Below, one piece after another: positions 7,939 to 16,000 of a stretch of 64,000 nucleotides of DNA. The notes under the pieces were generated by a model, which saw nothing but the letters and a program-made list of their open reading frames with translations, had not been told where the DNA came from and searched no databases. The DNA comes from FACHB-T130 sp042747725 (lineage in GTDB: Bacteria; Cyanobacteriota; Cyanobacteriia; Cyanobacteriales; FACHB-T130). A program made the translations under genes and the position numbers. Each line of letters begins with the position of its first letter. Within the stretch, counting starts at the first letter, position 1. The stretch lies in the NCBI RefSeq assembly GCF_042747725.1, contig NZ_JBHZGO010000023.1, forward strand, positions 163,250 to 227,249. Reading direction: 5' to 3'.

Positions 7939-8625
7939 TTAGTGAGCATCACCCATATCTACCCATAGACGCTCTTCATAAAATTGAAGCTTTGGATCAA
8001 TATCTTTTTGCTTCAAAGTTAAAGATTTACAGTTATTATCATAATCATAAAAAAATATTTCTACTTCTGAAAATAAAAACAATTCAGTCTGTAGCAAAAT
8101 CTGTTTAGGATTAGATTCACTAATCTTAAAATCTAATTTTCTTTTTGTTTCTTCATTAATTGGCTTTTCAACTATGCAAGTTACATAACATACATTATTT
8201 TTATCTTTTTCTAATACATTTAAAAAAGGAAGAAGCTCTGAGTTTGGAATACATAAATCCTTCTTTTTTCCATCTATTAATGATAAAGACAAACGGGGAT
8301 TTGTATAAATCAAACCCTCGTACAAGTTAGAATCATTTTTATATCTAAAATTCATCCTAATTTGCTTGATATTAAAAGCTTTGTTCGAGGCAGTTATAGA
8401 TAATTTTAGTGCATATCCAATACCTTTTATTTGCTTATGCACACCAAAATTATCATAATTAAACATCATTTCTGGACTTATGTAAACAATGCTAATTATT
8501 CTTCCTTTTAAGATAGGTTGCAACAAAAACTCTTTATAGCAAATGCTATAGCAGAAATTAACTATAGCTATTATAAAACCGCCAAAAGCAGCTACTGCTT
8601 TTGCAGTTTCAAAATCTAAAGCCAT
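7939..8625 (-). CDS. AT-rich orphan membrane-anchored protein
   Basis: 228 residues. The N-terminus contains one hydrophobic helix (AVAAFGGFIIAIVNFCYSI). The rest is hydrophilic and predicted mostly beta, rich in Lys, Asn, Ile and Phe. No family recognised. The base composition is markedly more AT-rich than pyrE or thiC, and HIP1 octamers are absent inside it although frequent on both sides, which suggests recent acquisition. It lies between the MazEF pair and thiC. A topology with a short outside segment and a large cytosolic domain is plausible but not shown. Confidence 0.6.
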   Translation of the reverse strand: MALDFETAKAVAAFGGFIIAIVNFCYSICYKEFLLQPILKGRIISIVYISPEMMFNYDNFGVHKQIKGIGYALKLSITASNKAFNIKQIRMNFRYKNDSNLYEGLIYTNPRLSLSLIDGKKKDLCIPNSELLPFLNVLEKDKNNVCYVTCIVEKPINEETKRKLDFKISESNPKQILLQTELFLFSEVEIFFYDYDNNCKSLTLKQKDIDPKLQFYEERLWVDMGDAH

Positions 8626-8716
8626 AGAAAGAATTCCATTTTATAATTTTACTTAATAGCGTGCTACCTAAAACATCGTTACCATGCTCAACTTGGTAAC
8701 GATGTTTAACATTGTT

Positions 8717-10090
8717 TTAGCCTTGAGTTACGGGTTCCTTAGCCAAAAATTTCTCCAGTTCTGTCAAAGCATCGGCATCCACTTTCGTCTGCATCGGGCA
8801 GAATTTCGGACCGCACATTGAGCAGAATTCAGCAGTTTTATAAATATCTGCTGGCAGAGTTTCGTCGTGATATTCCTTAGCGCGTTCGGGGTCGAGGGAT
8901 AATTCAAACTGGCGGTTCCAGTCGAAATTGTAACGCGCTTTGGAAAGTTCATCATCGCGATCGCGTGCCCCCGGACGATGCCGTGCAATATCGGCAGCAT
9001 GAGCCGCAATCTTATAGGCAATTAATCCATTCCGCACGTCTTCAGCATTCGGCAGCCCTAAGTGTTCTTTGGGTGTCACATAGCACAGCATCGCCGTACC
9101 GTACCAACCAGCCATTGCTGCACCAATCGCAGAGGTGATGTGGTCGTAACCGGGGGCAATGTCTGTAACCAGTGGTCCCAACACATAGAAGGGTGCTTCA
9201 GAACACTCTTCCATCTGCTTTTTGACATTAAACTCGATTTGATCCATTGGGACGTGTCCTGGCCCTTCCACCATCACCTGCACGTCATGTTCCCAGGCTT
9301 TGCGGGTCAATTTTCCTAAAGTTTTGAGTTCGGCTAATTGAGCGGCATCTGAGGCGTCGTGCTGACAACCGGGACGCAGGGAATCTCCCAGACTGAAGGA
9401 GACATCGTATTTTTTGAAAATTTCGATGATGTCTTGGAAGTGGGTATAAAGCGGATTTTGCTTGTGATGATGCAACATCCACCGTGCCAGAATGCCGCCA
9501 CCGCGAGAAACAATCCCGGTGATGCGATCGCGCACTAAAGGCAAATGCTCAATTAATATCCCGGCGTGGATGGTTTGATAATCTACTCCCTGCTGTGCGT
9601 GCTTCTCAATTATGTGGAGAAAGTCATCGGCGGTGAGGTTTTCAATCGTGCCGTGGACGCTTTCTAAGGCTTGGTAAACTGGCACTGTGCCAATGGGAAC
9701 GGGCGAGGCGTTGATAATTGCCGTGCGAATCTGATCCAAATTGCCGCCGCCGGTGGACAAGTCCATGACGGTATCAGCGCCATATTTTACAGCCAGATTT
9801 AACTTATCGACCTCTTCATCCAGATTGGAAGAGTTGGGGGAAGCGCCGATATTGGCGTTCACCTTACACTTCGAGGCGATGCCAATCGCCATCGGTTCTA
9901 GGTTGGTGTGGTTGATGTTGGCGGGGATAATCATTCGTCCCCGCGCCACTTCATCCCGAATCAGCTCAACTGGGAGATTTTCCCGCTGTGCTACATACTG
10001 CATTTCTTCAGTAATCACACCTTGACGGGCATAGTGCATTTGAGAGACGTTGCTCTGTCCACGCCGCTTAGCGATCCATTCAGTCCGCAT
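8717..10090 (-). CDS. thiC: Phosphomethylpyrimidine synthase ThiC
   Basis: ThiC is a radical-SAM enzyme that rearranges aminoimidazole ribotide into HMP-phosphate for thiamine synthesis. The 457-residue protein has family blocks IGTVPVYQALE, FSLGDSLRPGC and MVEGPGHVPMDQIE. At the C-terminus, CSMCGPKFCPM gives the CxxCxxxxC [4Fe-4S] ligands. The ATG start at 10090 gives the standard short bacterial form without the N-terminal extension of plants. A TPP riboswitch occupies its 5' leader. A 627-bp spacer with the AT-rich orphan lies downstream. Confidence 0.97.
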   Translation of the reverse strand: MRTEWIAKRRGQSNVSQMHYARQGVITEEMQYVAQRENLPVELIRDEVARGRMIIPANINHTNLEPMAIGIASKCKVNANIGASPNSSNLDEEVDKLNLAVKYGADTVMDLSTGGGNLDQIRTAIINASPVPIGTVPVYQALESVHGTIENLTADDFLHIIEKHAQQGVDYQTIHAGILIEHLPLVRDRITGIVSRGGGILARWMLHHHKQNPLYTHFQDIIEIFKKYDVSFSLGDSLRPGCQHDASDAAQLAELKTLGKLTRKAWEHDVQVMVEGPGHVPMDQIEFNVKKQMEECSEAPFYVLGPLVTDIAPGYDHITSAIGAAMAGWYGTAMLCYVTPKEHLGLPNAEDVRNGLIAYKIAAHAADIARHRPGARDRDDELSKARYNFDWNRQFELSLDPERAKEYHDETLPADIYKTAEFCSMCGPKFCPMQTKVDADALTELEKFLAKEPVTQG

Positions 10091-10110
10091 ATTGAATTCC
10101 TCAATTAACA

Positions 10111-10186
10111 GCTTCCCTCCGCCGGTATTAGCCGGACTCAGGTTCTAAGGGTGTAATCTCAGCCTGTAAATCCAGGCACCCCTAGC
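10111..10186 (-). promoter_or_regulatory. TPP (THI-box) riboswitch upstream of thiC
   Basis: Read on the minus strand the leader contains AGGGGTGCC, GGCTGAGATTACACCC, TTAGAACCTGA and CGGCGGAGGGAAG. These are in the order and spacing of the THI box that binds thiamine pyrophosphate, including the invariant CTGAGA and ACCTGA segments. It ends about 20 nt before the thiC ATG, so control of translation initiation is the likely mode; no separate terminator hairpin is obvious. Confidence 0.93.
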
Positions 10187-10349
10187 TTGATTGACAATAT
10201 TACCACCAAGCTCCGGTTAGGGCTGGAAGGTTCCCAAAACTTGATGTTTTGCATCACTCTGTGAAGTGGCTACAGTGTAATTCATCGCCTGCAAACCGTA
10301 ATTGATGTCATAATAGGCATCCAACTAAGCATCAATATGCCATCGTTAT

Positions 10350-10625
10350 ATGGAAAATATTACTGTCAGAACAACACTGGCATTACCATCTGAGCTTTTA
10401 GAAGCAACCGATCGGGCTGTGCGGGAAGGAAAAGCCAAGAGTCGTAATGAGTTTGTTGCCCTAGCATTGCGTCATGAGTTGGCGGCTCAAAAACGAGCTG
10501 ATATTGATGCAGCTTTTGCGGGAATGGCTGATGATGTCGAATATCAGGCGGAAGTTGTGAAAATTAGTAATGAATTTGCTACGGCTGATTGGGAATCATT
10601 TCAGATAGGTGAATCTCAGCAATGA
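10350..10625 (+). CDS. Ribbon-helix-helix antitoxin of a MazF pair
   Basis: 91 residues. The first 45 residues (TTLALPSELLEATDRAVREG, then SRNEFVALALRHEL) fit the beta-alpha-alpha ribbon-helix-helix DNA-binding fold of CopG/MazE-type antitoxins. The acidic C-terminal part (MADDVEYQAEVVKISNEF) probably wraps the toxin. Its stop overlaps the toxin start by 4 nt (ATGA at 10622). It is a different antitoxin fold from the AbrB type at 7166, so the two pairs are not recent duplicates. Confidence 0.85.
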   Translation: MENITVRTTLALPSELLEATDRAVREGKAKSRNEFVALALRHELAAQKRADIDAAFAGMADDVEYQAEVVKISNEFATADWESFQIGESQQ

Positions 10626-10981
10626 GGCGAGGGGAAGTCTACGATGCTCGTCTCGATCCGACTGAAGGTTCTGAACAGGCAGAGATTCGACCTGTAATTA
10701 TTGTCAGCCGTGATGCCATCAATGCTGCCAGTCAGGTTGTGCTGGCAGTTCCCTGTACAACTTATCGCATTGGAAAGCGTATCTATCCGAGTCAGGTACT
10801 CCTGCAAGCGCCGGATGGTGGGCTGGAGCGAGATTCGGTGGCACTGGGAGAGCAAGTTCGCACTTTAGCTAAAACTCGTTTTTTACGTCTGCGTGGGATG
10901 CTTTCATCCTCATCGTTGGCGCAACTAGAACAAGCGTTGCTAATTGCTTTAGATTTACCAGGACAAGGGGAGTTTGAATAA
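10622..10981 (+). CDS. MazF/PemK-family endoribonuclease toxin
   Basis: 119 residues. The N-terminus MRRGEVYDARLDPTEGSEQ, followed by EIRPVIIVSRD, is the characteristic MazF/PemK signature. VVLAVPCTTY and LGEQVRTLAKTRFLRLRG supply the second half of the mRNA-binding groove. It is translationally coupled to the ribbon-helix-helix antitoxin. The DUF262 gene starts 66 bp downstream on the same strand, so read-through is possible. Confidence 0.9.
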   Translation: MRRGEVYDARLDPTEGSEQAEIRPVIIVSRDAINAASQVVLAVPCTTYRIGKRIYPSQVLLQAPDGGLERDSVALGEQVRTLAKTRFLRLRGMLSSSSLAQLEQALLIALDLPGQGEFE

Positions 10982-11046
10982 GAAGCGATCGCGTTTCGGT
11001 GAGGTTTGGGCGGTGAGAGCGATCGCCATATAATCGGTAATAACCC

Positions 11047-12186
11047 ATGCACAAGCGACGCTACAGTATGAGTACATTTGTACCGAATAATGAAGCAGAC
11101 TACCCAGAAAATTTAGCAGATGAGGAACAGGAAACACAAATTGAAGAAAGCTTGGAAGATGATGATGACATCCTCCCTTCCAGGTTCTCCATATCAGTTT
11201 CTCGAACAGATTTTGATGTTGATGGCATAGTTAAGCGTCTGAGAAATAATGATATATATATTCCTAATTTTCAGCGTGCCTATGTATGGAAACCCAAACA
11301 AGCTTCGCGTTTGATAGAGTCTCTCTTACTTGGTCTGCCGGTTCCAGGGATTTTCCTGGCAAGAGAGCCAGAAACGAACAAGTTGCTAGTACTTGACGGT
11401 CAGCAAAGATTAATTAGTCTTAAATCTTTTTACGATGGTAAATTTCCAGAAGGTCGGACATCGTTTTCCTTGAAAGGGGTTCATTCAAACTTTGAGCGCC
11501 AGACATATAAAACACTCGCGGATACCTATCGGCGGCAATTAGACAACTCGGTTTTATCTGCAACTGTTGTTCAACCACATGATAACAACGAAGAAAGCAT
11601 ATACTATATTTTTGAAAGGTTGAATACAGGTGGGACTTTATTAAAACCCCAGGAAATTCGGGGTTGCATTTATCACGGAGAATTCAATGATTTGCTTGAG
11701 GAAATGAACAAGAACGGAGCATGGCGTAACATATTTGGCATTTGTGATAAGAATAAAAAAGACCAAGAACTTATTCTACGCTTCCTGGCAATTTATTTTG
11801 AAGGGAATAATTACAAGCCATCAATGAAGGAATTTTTAAATAGATATATGACCAAAAACAGACAACTCAAGCAGCAGTCTAGGGATAGAATTATCAAAGC
11901 ATTTATCCCAACAATTGAAATAATTTATAAATGCGTTGGCAATAAAGCTTTCAGACGAGAAAAGGCATTTGTTCCTACTTGGTTTGAGGCAGTCATGGTC
12001 GGTACAGCGAAAAGGCTAGAAAAAGGTACTATTCAGAATATTGAGGAATTCCAACAAATCTATCAACGTCTAATAAGTGATGAAGAATTTCTAGGCGTAT
12101 CCGTGAAAATACGCGATCTAACTAACGAATATAATGTAAAGGAAAGGCTAAGACTGGCAAGGGAGACTTTCGCTGAATTAAAATAA
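11047..12186 (+). CDS. DUF262 domain protein (no nuclease domain visible)
   Basis: 379 residues. An acidic N-terminal segment (about residues 15-45) precedes a DUF262/ParB-like domain: IPNFQRAYVWKPKQASRLIESLLLG, then LLVLDGQQRLISLKSFYDGKF with the DGQQR nucleotide-binding motif, and RLNTGGTLLKPQEIRG. DUF262 is the GmrS-type NTPase half of modification-dependent restriction enzymes and many defence proteins. The C-terminal 150 residues are helical and I see no HNH motif. It follows a MazF pair. Start at 11047 or 11068 (MSTFV); neither has a strong Shine-Dalgarno sequence. Function inferred only. Confidence 0.8.
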   Translation: MHKRRYSMSTFVPNNEADYPENLADEEQETQIEESLEDDDDILPSRFSISVSRTDFDVDGIVKRLRNNDIYIPNFQRAYVWKPKQASRLIESLLLGLPVPGIFLAREPETNKLLVLDGQQRLISLKSFYDGKFPEGRTSFSLKGVHSNFERQTYKTLADTYRRQLDNSVLSATVVQPHDNNEESIYYIFERLNTGGTLLKPQEIRGCIYHGEFNDLLEEMNKNGAWRNIFGICDKNKKDQELILRFLAIYFEGNNYKPSMKEFLNRYMTKNRQLKQQSRDRIIKAFIPTIEIIYKCVGNKAFRREKAFVPTWFEAVMVGTAKRLEKGTIQNIEEFQQIYQRLISDEEFLGVSVKIRDLTNEYNVKERLRLARETFAELK

Positions 12187-12668
12187 TCAGCCTTGAAGTT
12201 GCAGTTTGTCAGATGATGTAAGAATTAGCTTAGCTGTTGTAAATATAGGGGCTTGTGGAATATACGTCATCATTTCTAACTCATTCGTGCAAAGTAGATC
12301 GCTAGTACACCTCCACCAATAGCGATCGCTTTCACCTATCCCCTCCTCTATCCACAAGTTAGGCTTTGCGCCCCATAACTCCCAGCAGAACCCAATTGAG
12401 GATATTTGGTTGCAAGCAAAGCAATGTATCCGAGAGTGCGATCGCCTGTGCAAATCTTTTGGTGTCGTGAAGTATTTATTTGAGTTCGTAACTTATCGTC
12501 AATTCTTTGACTTTCCAAAGCTTTTCACCTATGGCTGTTTCTCACAATTTATTTAGAATTGCTATATTTACGAACAGTTTTTGATTCATGGATTGGCAAA
12601 ATGTAGAATAAAGCTTAATTAATCGAGGCATATTATGTGGTAAAACTAGCTTTTAAAAACTAACAACT
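12187..12668. other. Intergenic stretch after the DUF262 gene
   Basis: It contains three HIP1 or HIP1-like sites (near 12320, 12325 and 12438) and no convincing gene. The 88-codon minus-strand frame across 12187-12453 has neither a Shine-Dalgarno sequence nor a recognisable product. Confidence 0.5.
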
Positions 12669-12704
12669 AAAAAGAGCGGGTCAAATACTTGACCCGCTCT
12701 TTTT
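12669..12704. terminator. Strong bidirectional rho-independent terminator
   Basis: A perfect 16-bp stem, AAAAAGAGCGGGTCAA paired with TTGACCCGCTCTTTTT, around a 4-nt loop ATAC. The GC core is flanked by A and T tracts, so it works in either direction. It probably ends the DUF2949 transcript from the right and anything reading through from the DUF262 gene. Confidence 0.92.
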
Positions 12705-12819
12705 GGTGCAGTAAATTGTAATTGACAACATTTGTTGAGTCTTCGCTGATGGGTCGGGAAAGTACCAACGCCCAATTGCTCTGACATAACTTTCTTGCTC
12801 CTCGCCGAATCATCAAGTC

Positions 12820-13011
12820 TTATGCAGTTTCCAACCAGTCATAGATTTGATCTAACTGTTCCAGCGTTACTAAACCGTATTGCCATAAGATCATCGGCAA
12901 TGGACCGGGATCTTGTTCTCGACGCCGCAAAGCGATCGCAATCGATGCCTTGGATATTGCTAAATCTTCTTGAAGAAAACGGAGAAATCGAGAAAAGTTC
13001 GTAGGTGCCAT
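12820..13011 (-). CDS. DUF2949 small cyanobacterial protein
   Basis: 63 residues. FLQEDLAISKASIAIALRR, then LPMILWQYGLVTLEQLDQIYDWLE, matches the DUF2949 family, short helical proteins largely confined to cyanobacteria and of unknown function. The start is well supported: AAAGGAGGT, a near-perfect Shine-Dalgarno sequence, stands about 11 nt before the ATG at 13011. A strong terminator lies 115 bp downstream. The long leader to the right (13012-13646) contains no other gene. Confidence 0.85.
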   Translation of the reverse strand: MAPTNFSRFLRFLQEDLAISKASIAIALRRREQDPGPLPMILWQYGLVTLEQLDQIYDWLETA

Positions 13012-13646
13012 GATGGCTTTTACCTCCTTTGTAGAATCTATTTTGTAATTGAAACCTTGGTTTGTTGAGTGATAGTAGTCAGTATTTTATCTGTCCACCT
13101 TTACTCGGCTCCTTTTATACTATTTTGCCGCTACCCACTGGAACGCTAGTGTCACAGATCACCAGCCTGGTGTGACAATTACGGCAGCCGGTATGGGTAT
13201 TAACAGAAGAATGTTCATAGTAGATTCAGCACTTTAGGCATCCCTTCCGGGTTGACCTAGAGAATGAGACTAAAAACTTAGGCTCACTCCACTTTTTTCT
13301 GAAATCCTAGCCGACTCTAGAAGAGTGAACTTTGCTTAATATTTTCTTCAGCAATTCACTGAAATTCCTCTGTAATAGGAGAGATTTGCTTGCCTAGAGC
13401 GTCTATTCCACTAACCTCACACCAAATTCCAGGCAAAGCGCTCTCATCCTTGGAAGAACCATGTCTCTGGAAGCGAGAATCTAGGTTTAAGCGTAACAAT
13501 AATTGAAATTTGCCGCCTCAAACTCTATCTTGGGAAAGAGTACCTTATTTTGGCGACAAATACGTCTAAAGAGCGAGTAAATTTTTAAATCACCTTGATA
13601 AGGACTATAAAAGAGAGCCAGGAAGTCCGTCTGTATTGGCATCGAG
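13012..13646. other. 635-bp intergenic region with one palindrome
   Basis: No credible reading frame on either strand. Near 13151-13176 a compact palindrome can pair as GTCA...TGAC outside CACCAG/CTGGTG, or alternatively GTCACA/TGTGAC. It lies about 140 bp upstream of DUF2949 and is a candidate regulator-binding site. The rest, AT-rich and with several short direct repeats, shows nothing I can name; a small RNA cannot be excluded. Confidence 0.4.
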
Positions 13647-14276
13647 TTACTGAATGGTGACGCGATCGCCCGCCTTCAAACCGAGTTCCGCCGCTCGTCC
13701 TCCTCGGAGTTCAATCACCTGGTTAACAGGCGTATTCGGACCATAAGTGGGGCAAAGACTGGTTGTACAGGGAGGAACATTGGCAGCGATCGCTTTCACC
13801 ACTCCATCCAGCATAAAAACCATATCCAGCGGAATGAGCGTATTCTTCATCCAGAAATTGATCGGTTGCGGTGGGTTGAAAAGAAATAGCATCCCGCGAT
13901 CGTCCGCCAAAGACTTCCTGTACATTAACCCCATTTGCTGTTGTTGGGGTGTCCGCGCCACTTCCAGCTGAATCACCTGACTTGCCATCGTTGCCTTAGC
14001 TGAAATTGGCAAAGTTTGACCCATCTTATTCTGTGCGGGTGATGCCTCCGATGATGACAGCGCTGGTTGTGCAGGGGTTGTCGGTGCTGATACTGGCGAC
14101 GCCTGCTGCAATGGTTGTGCGGGTTCCCCACTCTGAGAGGAGGTTGATGGCACCGATGCTGAACATCCCATCAGCAAAACTGCCAGCATCATTACCACTA
14201 AACTTGCCTGCTTTCTGGCGTTGCGATCGCCTTTGGCGGATGCGCGTAAGTGCTGTTCGCTCCAATCCAAATTCAT
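13647..14276 (-). CDS. DUF192 lipoprotein
   Basis: 209 residues. After a basic N-region, VVMMLAVLLMGCS is a lipoprotein signal with lipobox LLMGC, so the mature protein is lipid-anchored facing the periplasm. A Ser/Pro/Gln/Ala-rich linker (about residues 40-90) leads to the DUF192 domain: VARTPQQQQMGLMYRKSL, MLFLFNPPQPINFWMKNT, then PVNQVIELRGGRAAELGLKAGD. DUF192 proteins have no established biochemical role. The long basic stretch before the hydrophobic core suggests that the true start could be an inner codon. It lies 39 bp downstream of the response regulator on the same strand. Confidence 0.88.
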   Translation of the reverse strand: MNLDWSEQHLRASAKGDRNARKQASLVVMMLAVLLMGCSASVPSTSSQSGEPAQPLQQASPVSAPTTPAQPALSSSEASPAQNKMGQTLPISAKATMASQVIQLEVARTPQQQQMGLMYRKSLADDRGMLFLFNPPQPINFWMKNTLIPLDMVFMLDGVVKAIAANVPPCTTSLCPTYGPNTPVNQVIELRGGRAAELGLKAGDRVTIQ

Positions 14277-14315
14277 CCTTTATCCTTGATATTTAAACTC
14301 AAAACTCAATCCTTT

Positions 14316-15011
14316 CTAAGCTTCTCGCAAAACGTATCCTACACCTCGCACTGTTTGAATCAAGCGCTTTTCGCTCTCTTCTTCAATTTTGAGACGCAAA
14401 TAACGGATATACACCTCAATCACATTTGACTCTCCCATAAAGTCGTATCCCCAAACATTTTCTAGAATCTGTTCGCGGGTCAAGACTTCGCGGGGATGCG
14501 ACATCATATACTTTAGGAGTTCAAATTCCTTCATTGTCAGGTCAATCACTCGCCCGTTCCGCATTGCTCTGCGGGTGGACAAGTCTAAAACCAGTTCGCC
14601 AAACCGTAACTGTTCGCTAGCACCTGCTTCTGGCTGTAAGTAGAGACGCACCAGTTGCAAAAAAGCGTCCGTGCGATAAGGTTTGAGGAAGTAATCATCG
14701 GCACCCGAATTTAGACAAGCAACCCGATCTTCTACGGTATCGCGAGCCATCAACAGCAGCACTGGCACGCGAGATCCGGCATTCCTCAGTTGGTTGCACA
14801 ACTTCAGTCCAGAATCTCCTGTTAGCACTCGATCTACGACGACTAAAGCTGGCTGAAGTTCGCAAGCTTGATGGAAACCGCTGGTGGTGTCTGGCGCAAC
14901 AACAGTAGTATATCCAGCTTCTCGCAAATCCATGCTGACACGTTGGACAAGAATTTCGTCGGTTTCGACGAGTAAAACACAGGGAGTGCGGTCAAAAGTA
15001 ACAGGAGACAT
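14316..15011 (-). CDS. nblR: OmpR/PhoB-family response regulator, NblR-like
   Basis: 231 residues. The receiver domain (about 10-125) has acidic residues in LLVETDEI, the probable phospho-acceptor in LVVVDRVL, and the conserved Lys in YFLKPYR. The winged-helix output domain (about 135-231) shows LTMKEFELLKYMMSHPREVLT and TVRGVGYVL. The segment VPVLLLMARDTVEDRVACL and the YFLKPYRTDAFLQLVRLYLQP block remind me of cyanobacterial NblR, which controls phycobilisome degradation under nutrient stress. I infer this from memory of the family and without an alignment. The DUF192 gene downstream may be co-transcribed. Confidence 0.7.
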   Translation of the reverse strand: MSPVTFDRTPCVLLVETDEILVQRVSMDLREAGYTTVVAPDTTSGFHQACELQPALVVVDRVLTGDSGLKLCNQLRNAGSRVPVLLLMARDTVEDRVACLNSGADDYFLKPYRTDAFLQLVRLYLQPEAGASEQLRFGELVLDLSTRRAMRNGRVIDLTMKEFELLKYMMSHPREVLTREQILENVWGYDFMGESNVIEVYIRYLRLKIEEESEKRLIQTVRGVGYVLREA

Positions 15012-15054
15012 AGGCTACATTGGGGCGCTTTTGCTGCGTTGTTATCTCAGTTTA

Positions 15055-15118
15055 ACTACATTGGAAAGCGATCGCGAAGCGCTCCAAAAAGTCAGTTCGC
15101 TGCTTCCTTCAATGTAGG
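15055..15118. repeat. Palindromic spacer with HIP1 site
   Basis: CTACATTG and CAATGTAG form the ends of a hairpin-like unit containing GCGATCGCGAAGCGC. It lies just upstream of the NblR-like gene (minus strand), so it could overlap its promoter. Similar HIP1-containing palindromes recur in the window. Confidence 0.4.
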
Positions 15119-15173
15119 TAAGTATTCATGCTTAGTATAGGACAGATGACAGGGAGGGTGAGGGAAGCAGGTA

Positions 15174-15204
15174 GCGAACTGACAAGTCAGCGCAACGCGA
15201 TCGC
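15174..15204. repeat. Dispersed palindromic repeat, copy 1
   Basis: The unit has a core CTGACAAGTCAG (self-complementary apart from its centre) followed by CGCAACGCGATCGC, a HIP1 octamer. Other copies lie at 22412-22443, 23377-23410 and 24954-24984, in both orientations and always between genes. Confidence 0.7.
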
Positions 15205-15227
15205 TTCCAAGTTTTTACTCATTAGCC

Positions 15228-15902
15228 TCACCCCAAATCAGAATTTTGCAAAATTTCTCGAATTCTTGCCTTAAATAAACGGACTGCGGCTCTCTGACCA
15301 ATAATTTTGCTTTGCTCAATCAAGGCTGGTATTTCTGCAATTGGTAGAAATGGAAAAGCCAGACTTTGAGCGCAAAAATTATATTGTCCACCACCTAATT
15401 GATAGACATAAAGACGCTAATTCTCGTATCTCCAGAATTCAGGAACGCCCAGAGAAGCATAGATTTGAAACTTATTGAGAGAGGGACTTGTGTAGTCAAC
15501 CTCTACAACCAAATCTGGTGGTGGATCGGTCTGCAAGTCTATTTTTTTTCCTCTGACCAACGCTTCATTCTGTATATAGAAGCAAGTATCCGGTTCCACG
15601 GCACGGGTTAAATCTTCTCGTTCTAGAGTAAGAGAACCGAGTTGGATGATTTCAATTTCTAACTCATCTGCTAAGGCTGTAACAATTTCCGCTATAAGTA
15701 TTTTAGATTCTTCGTGTTCTTGGTATGGAACCATAATTTCTAGTATTCCCTGGTCATAAGCGAGTCTACAGGCGCGATCGCTTCCGAGATCCGCTAGTAG
15801 TGCCTTGAAGGTTTGCCAGGTGACGCCTGTTAAAATGACTCTGACTTCGGGAGGAACTTGCTGCTGTGGGAGAGAAGACGCCGTTACTTTCTGTACATTC
15901 AT
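15228..15902 (-). pseudogene. Uma2-family nuclease-like gene interrupted by an amber codon
   Basis: The frame starts MNVQKVTASS at ATG 15902 and reads as a normal Uma2 protein (LVVEVDYTSPSLNKFQIYASLGVPEFWRYEN) until TAG at 15417-15419. Translation in the same frame past the TAG gives RLYVYQLGGGQYN and then 50 further residues to TGA at 15228-15230. This is exactly the strand-and-helix C-terminus expected of Uma2. The gene is therefore a full-length Uma2 frame of about 224 codons with one in-frame stop, a recent nonsense mutation or a base-call error. Uma2 proteins have a PD-(D/E)XK-like fold, and their function is not established. Confidence 0.8.
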
Positions 15903-16000
15903 AGTTTTGATTACTCCCGAAAGCGAGAAATTCTGCAAAATAGATTAAGCTGATCGTTCAAAGCTTAACCCAAACACCTATTTAAAAGCCTTCGTCATCT

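Noticed and set aside
12187..12453. 88-codon minus-strand frame after the DUF262 gene
   Set aside because: No Shine-Dalgarno, no domain-like composition, and many Cys/Trp codons; it looks like a chance frame.
13151..13176. CRP-like operator (TGTGA-N6-TCACA)
   Set aside because: The half sites are in the reverse order (GTCACA...TGTGAC), so it does not match the cAMP-receptor consensus; kept only as an unassigned palindrome.
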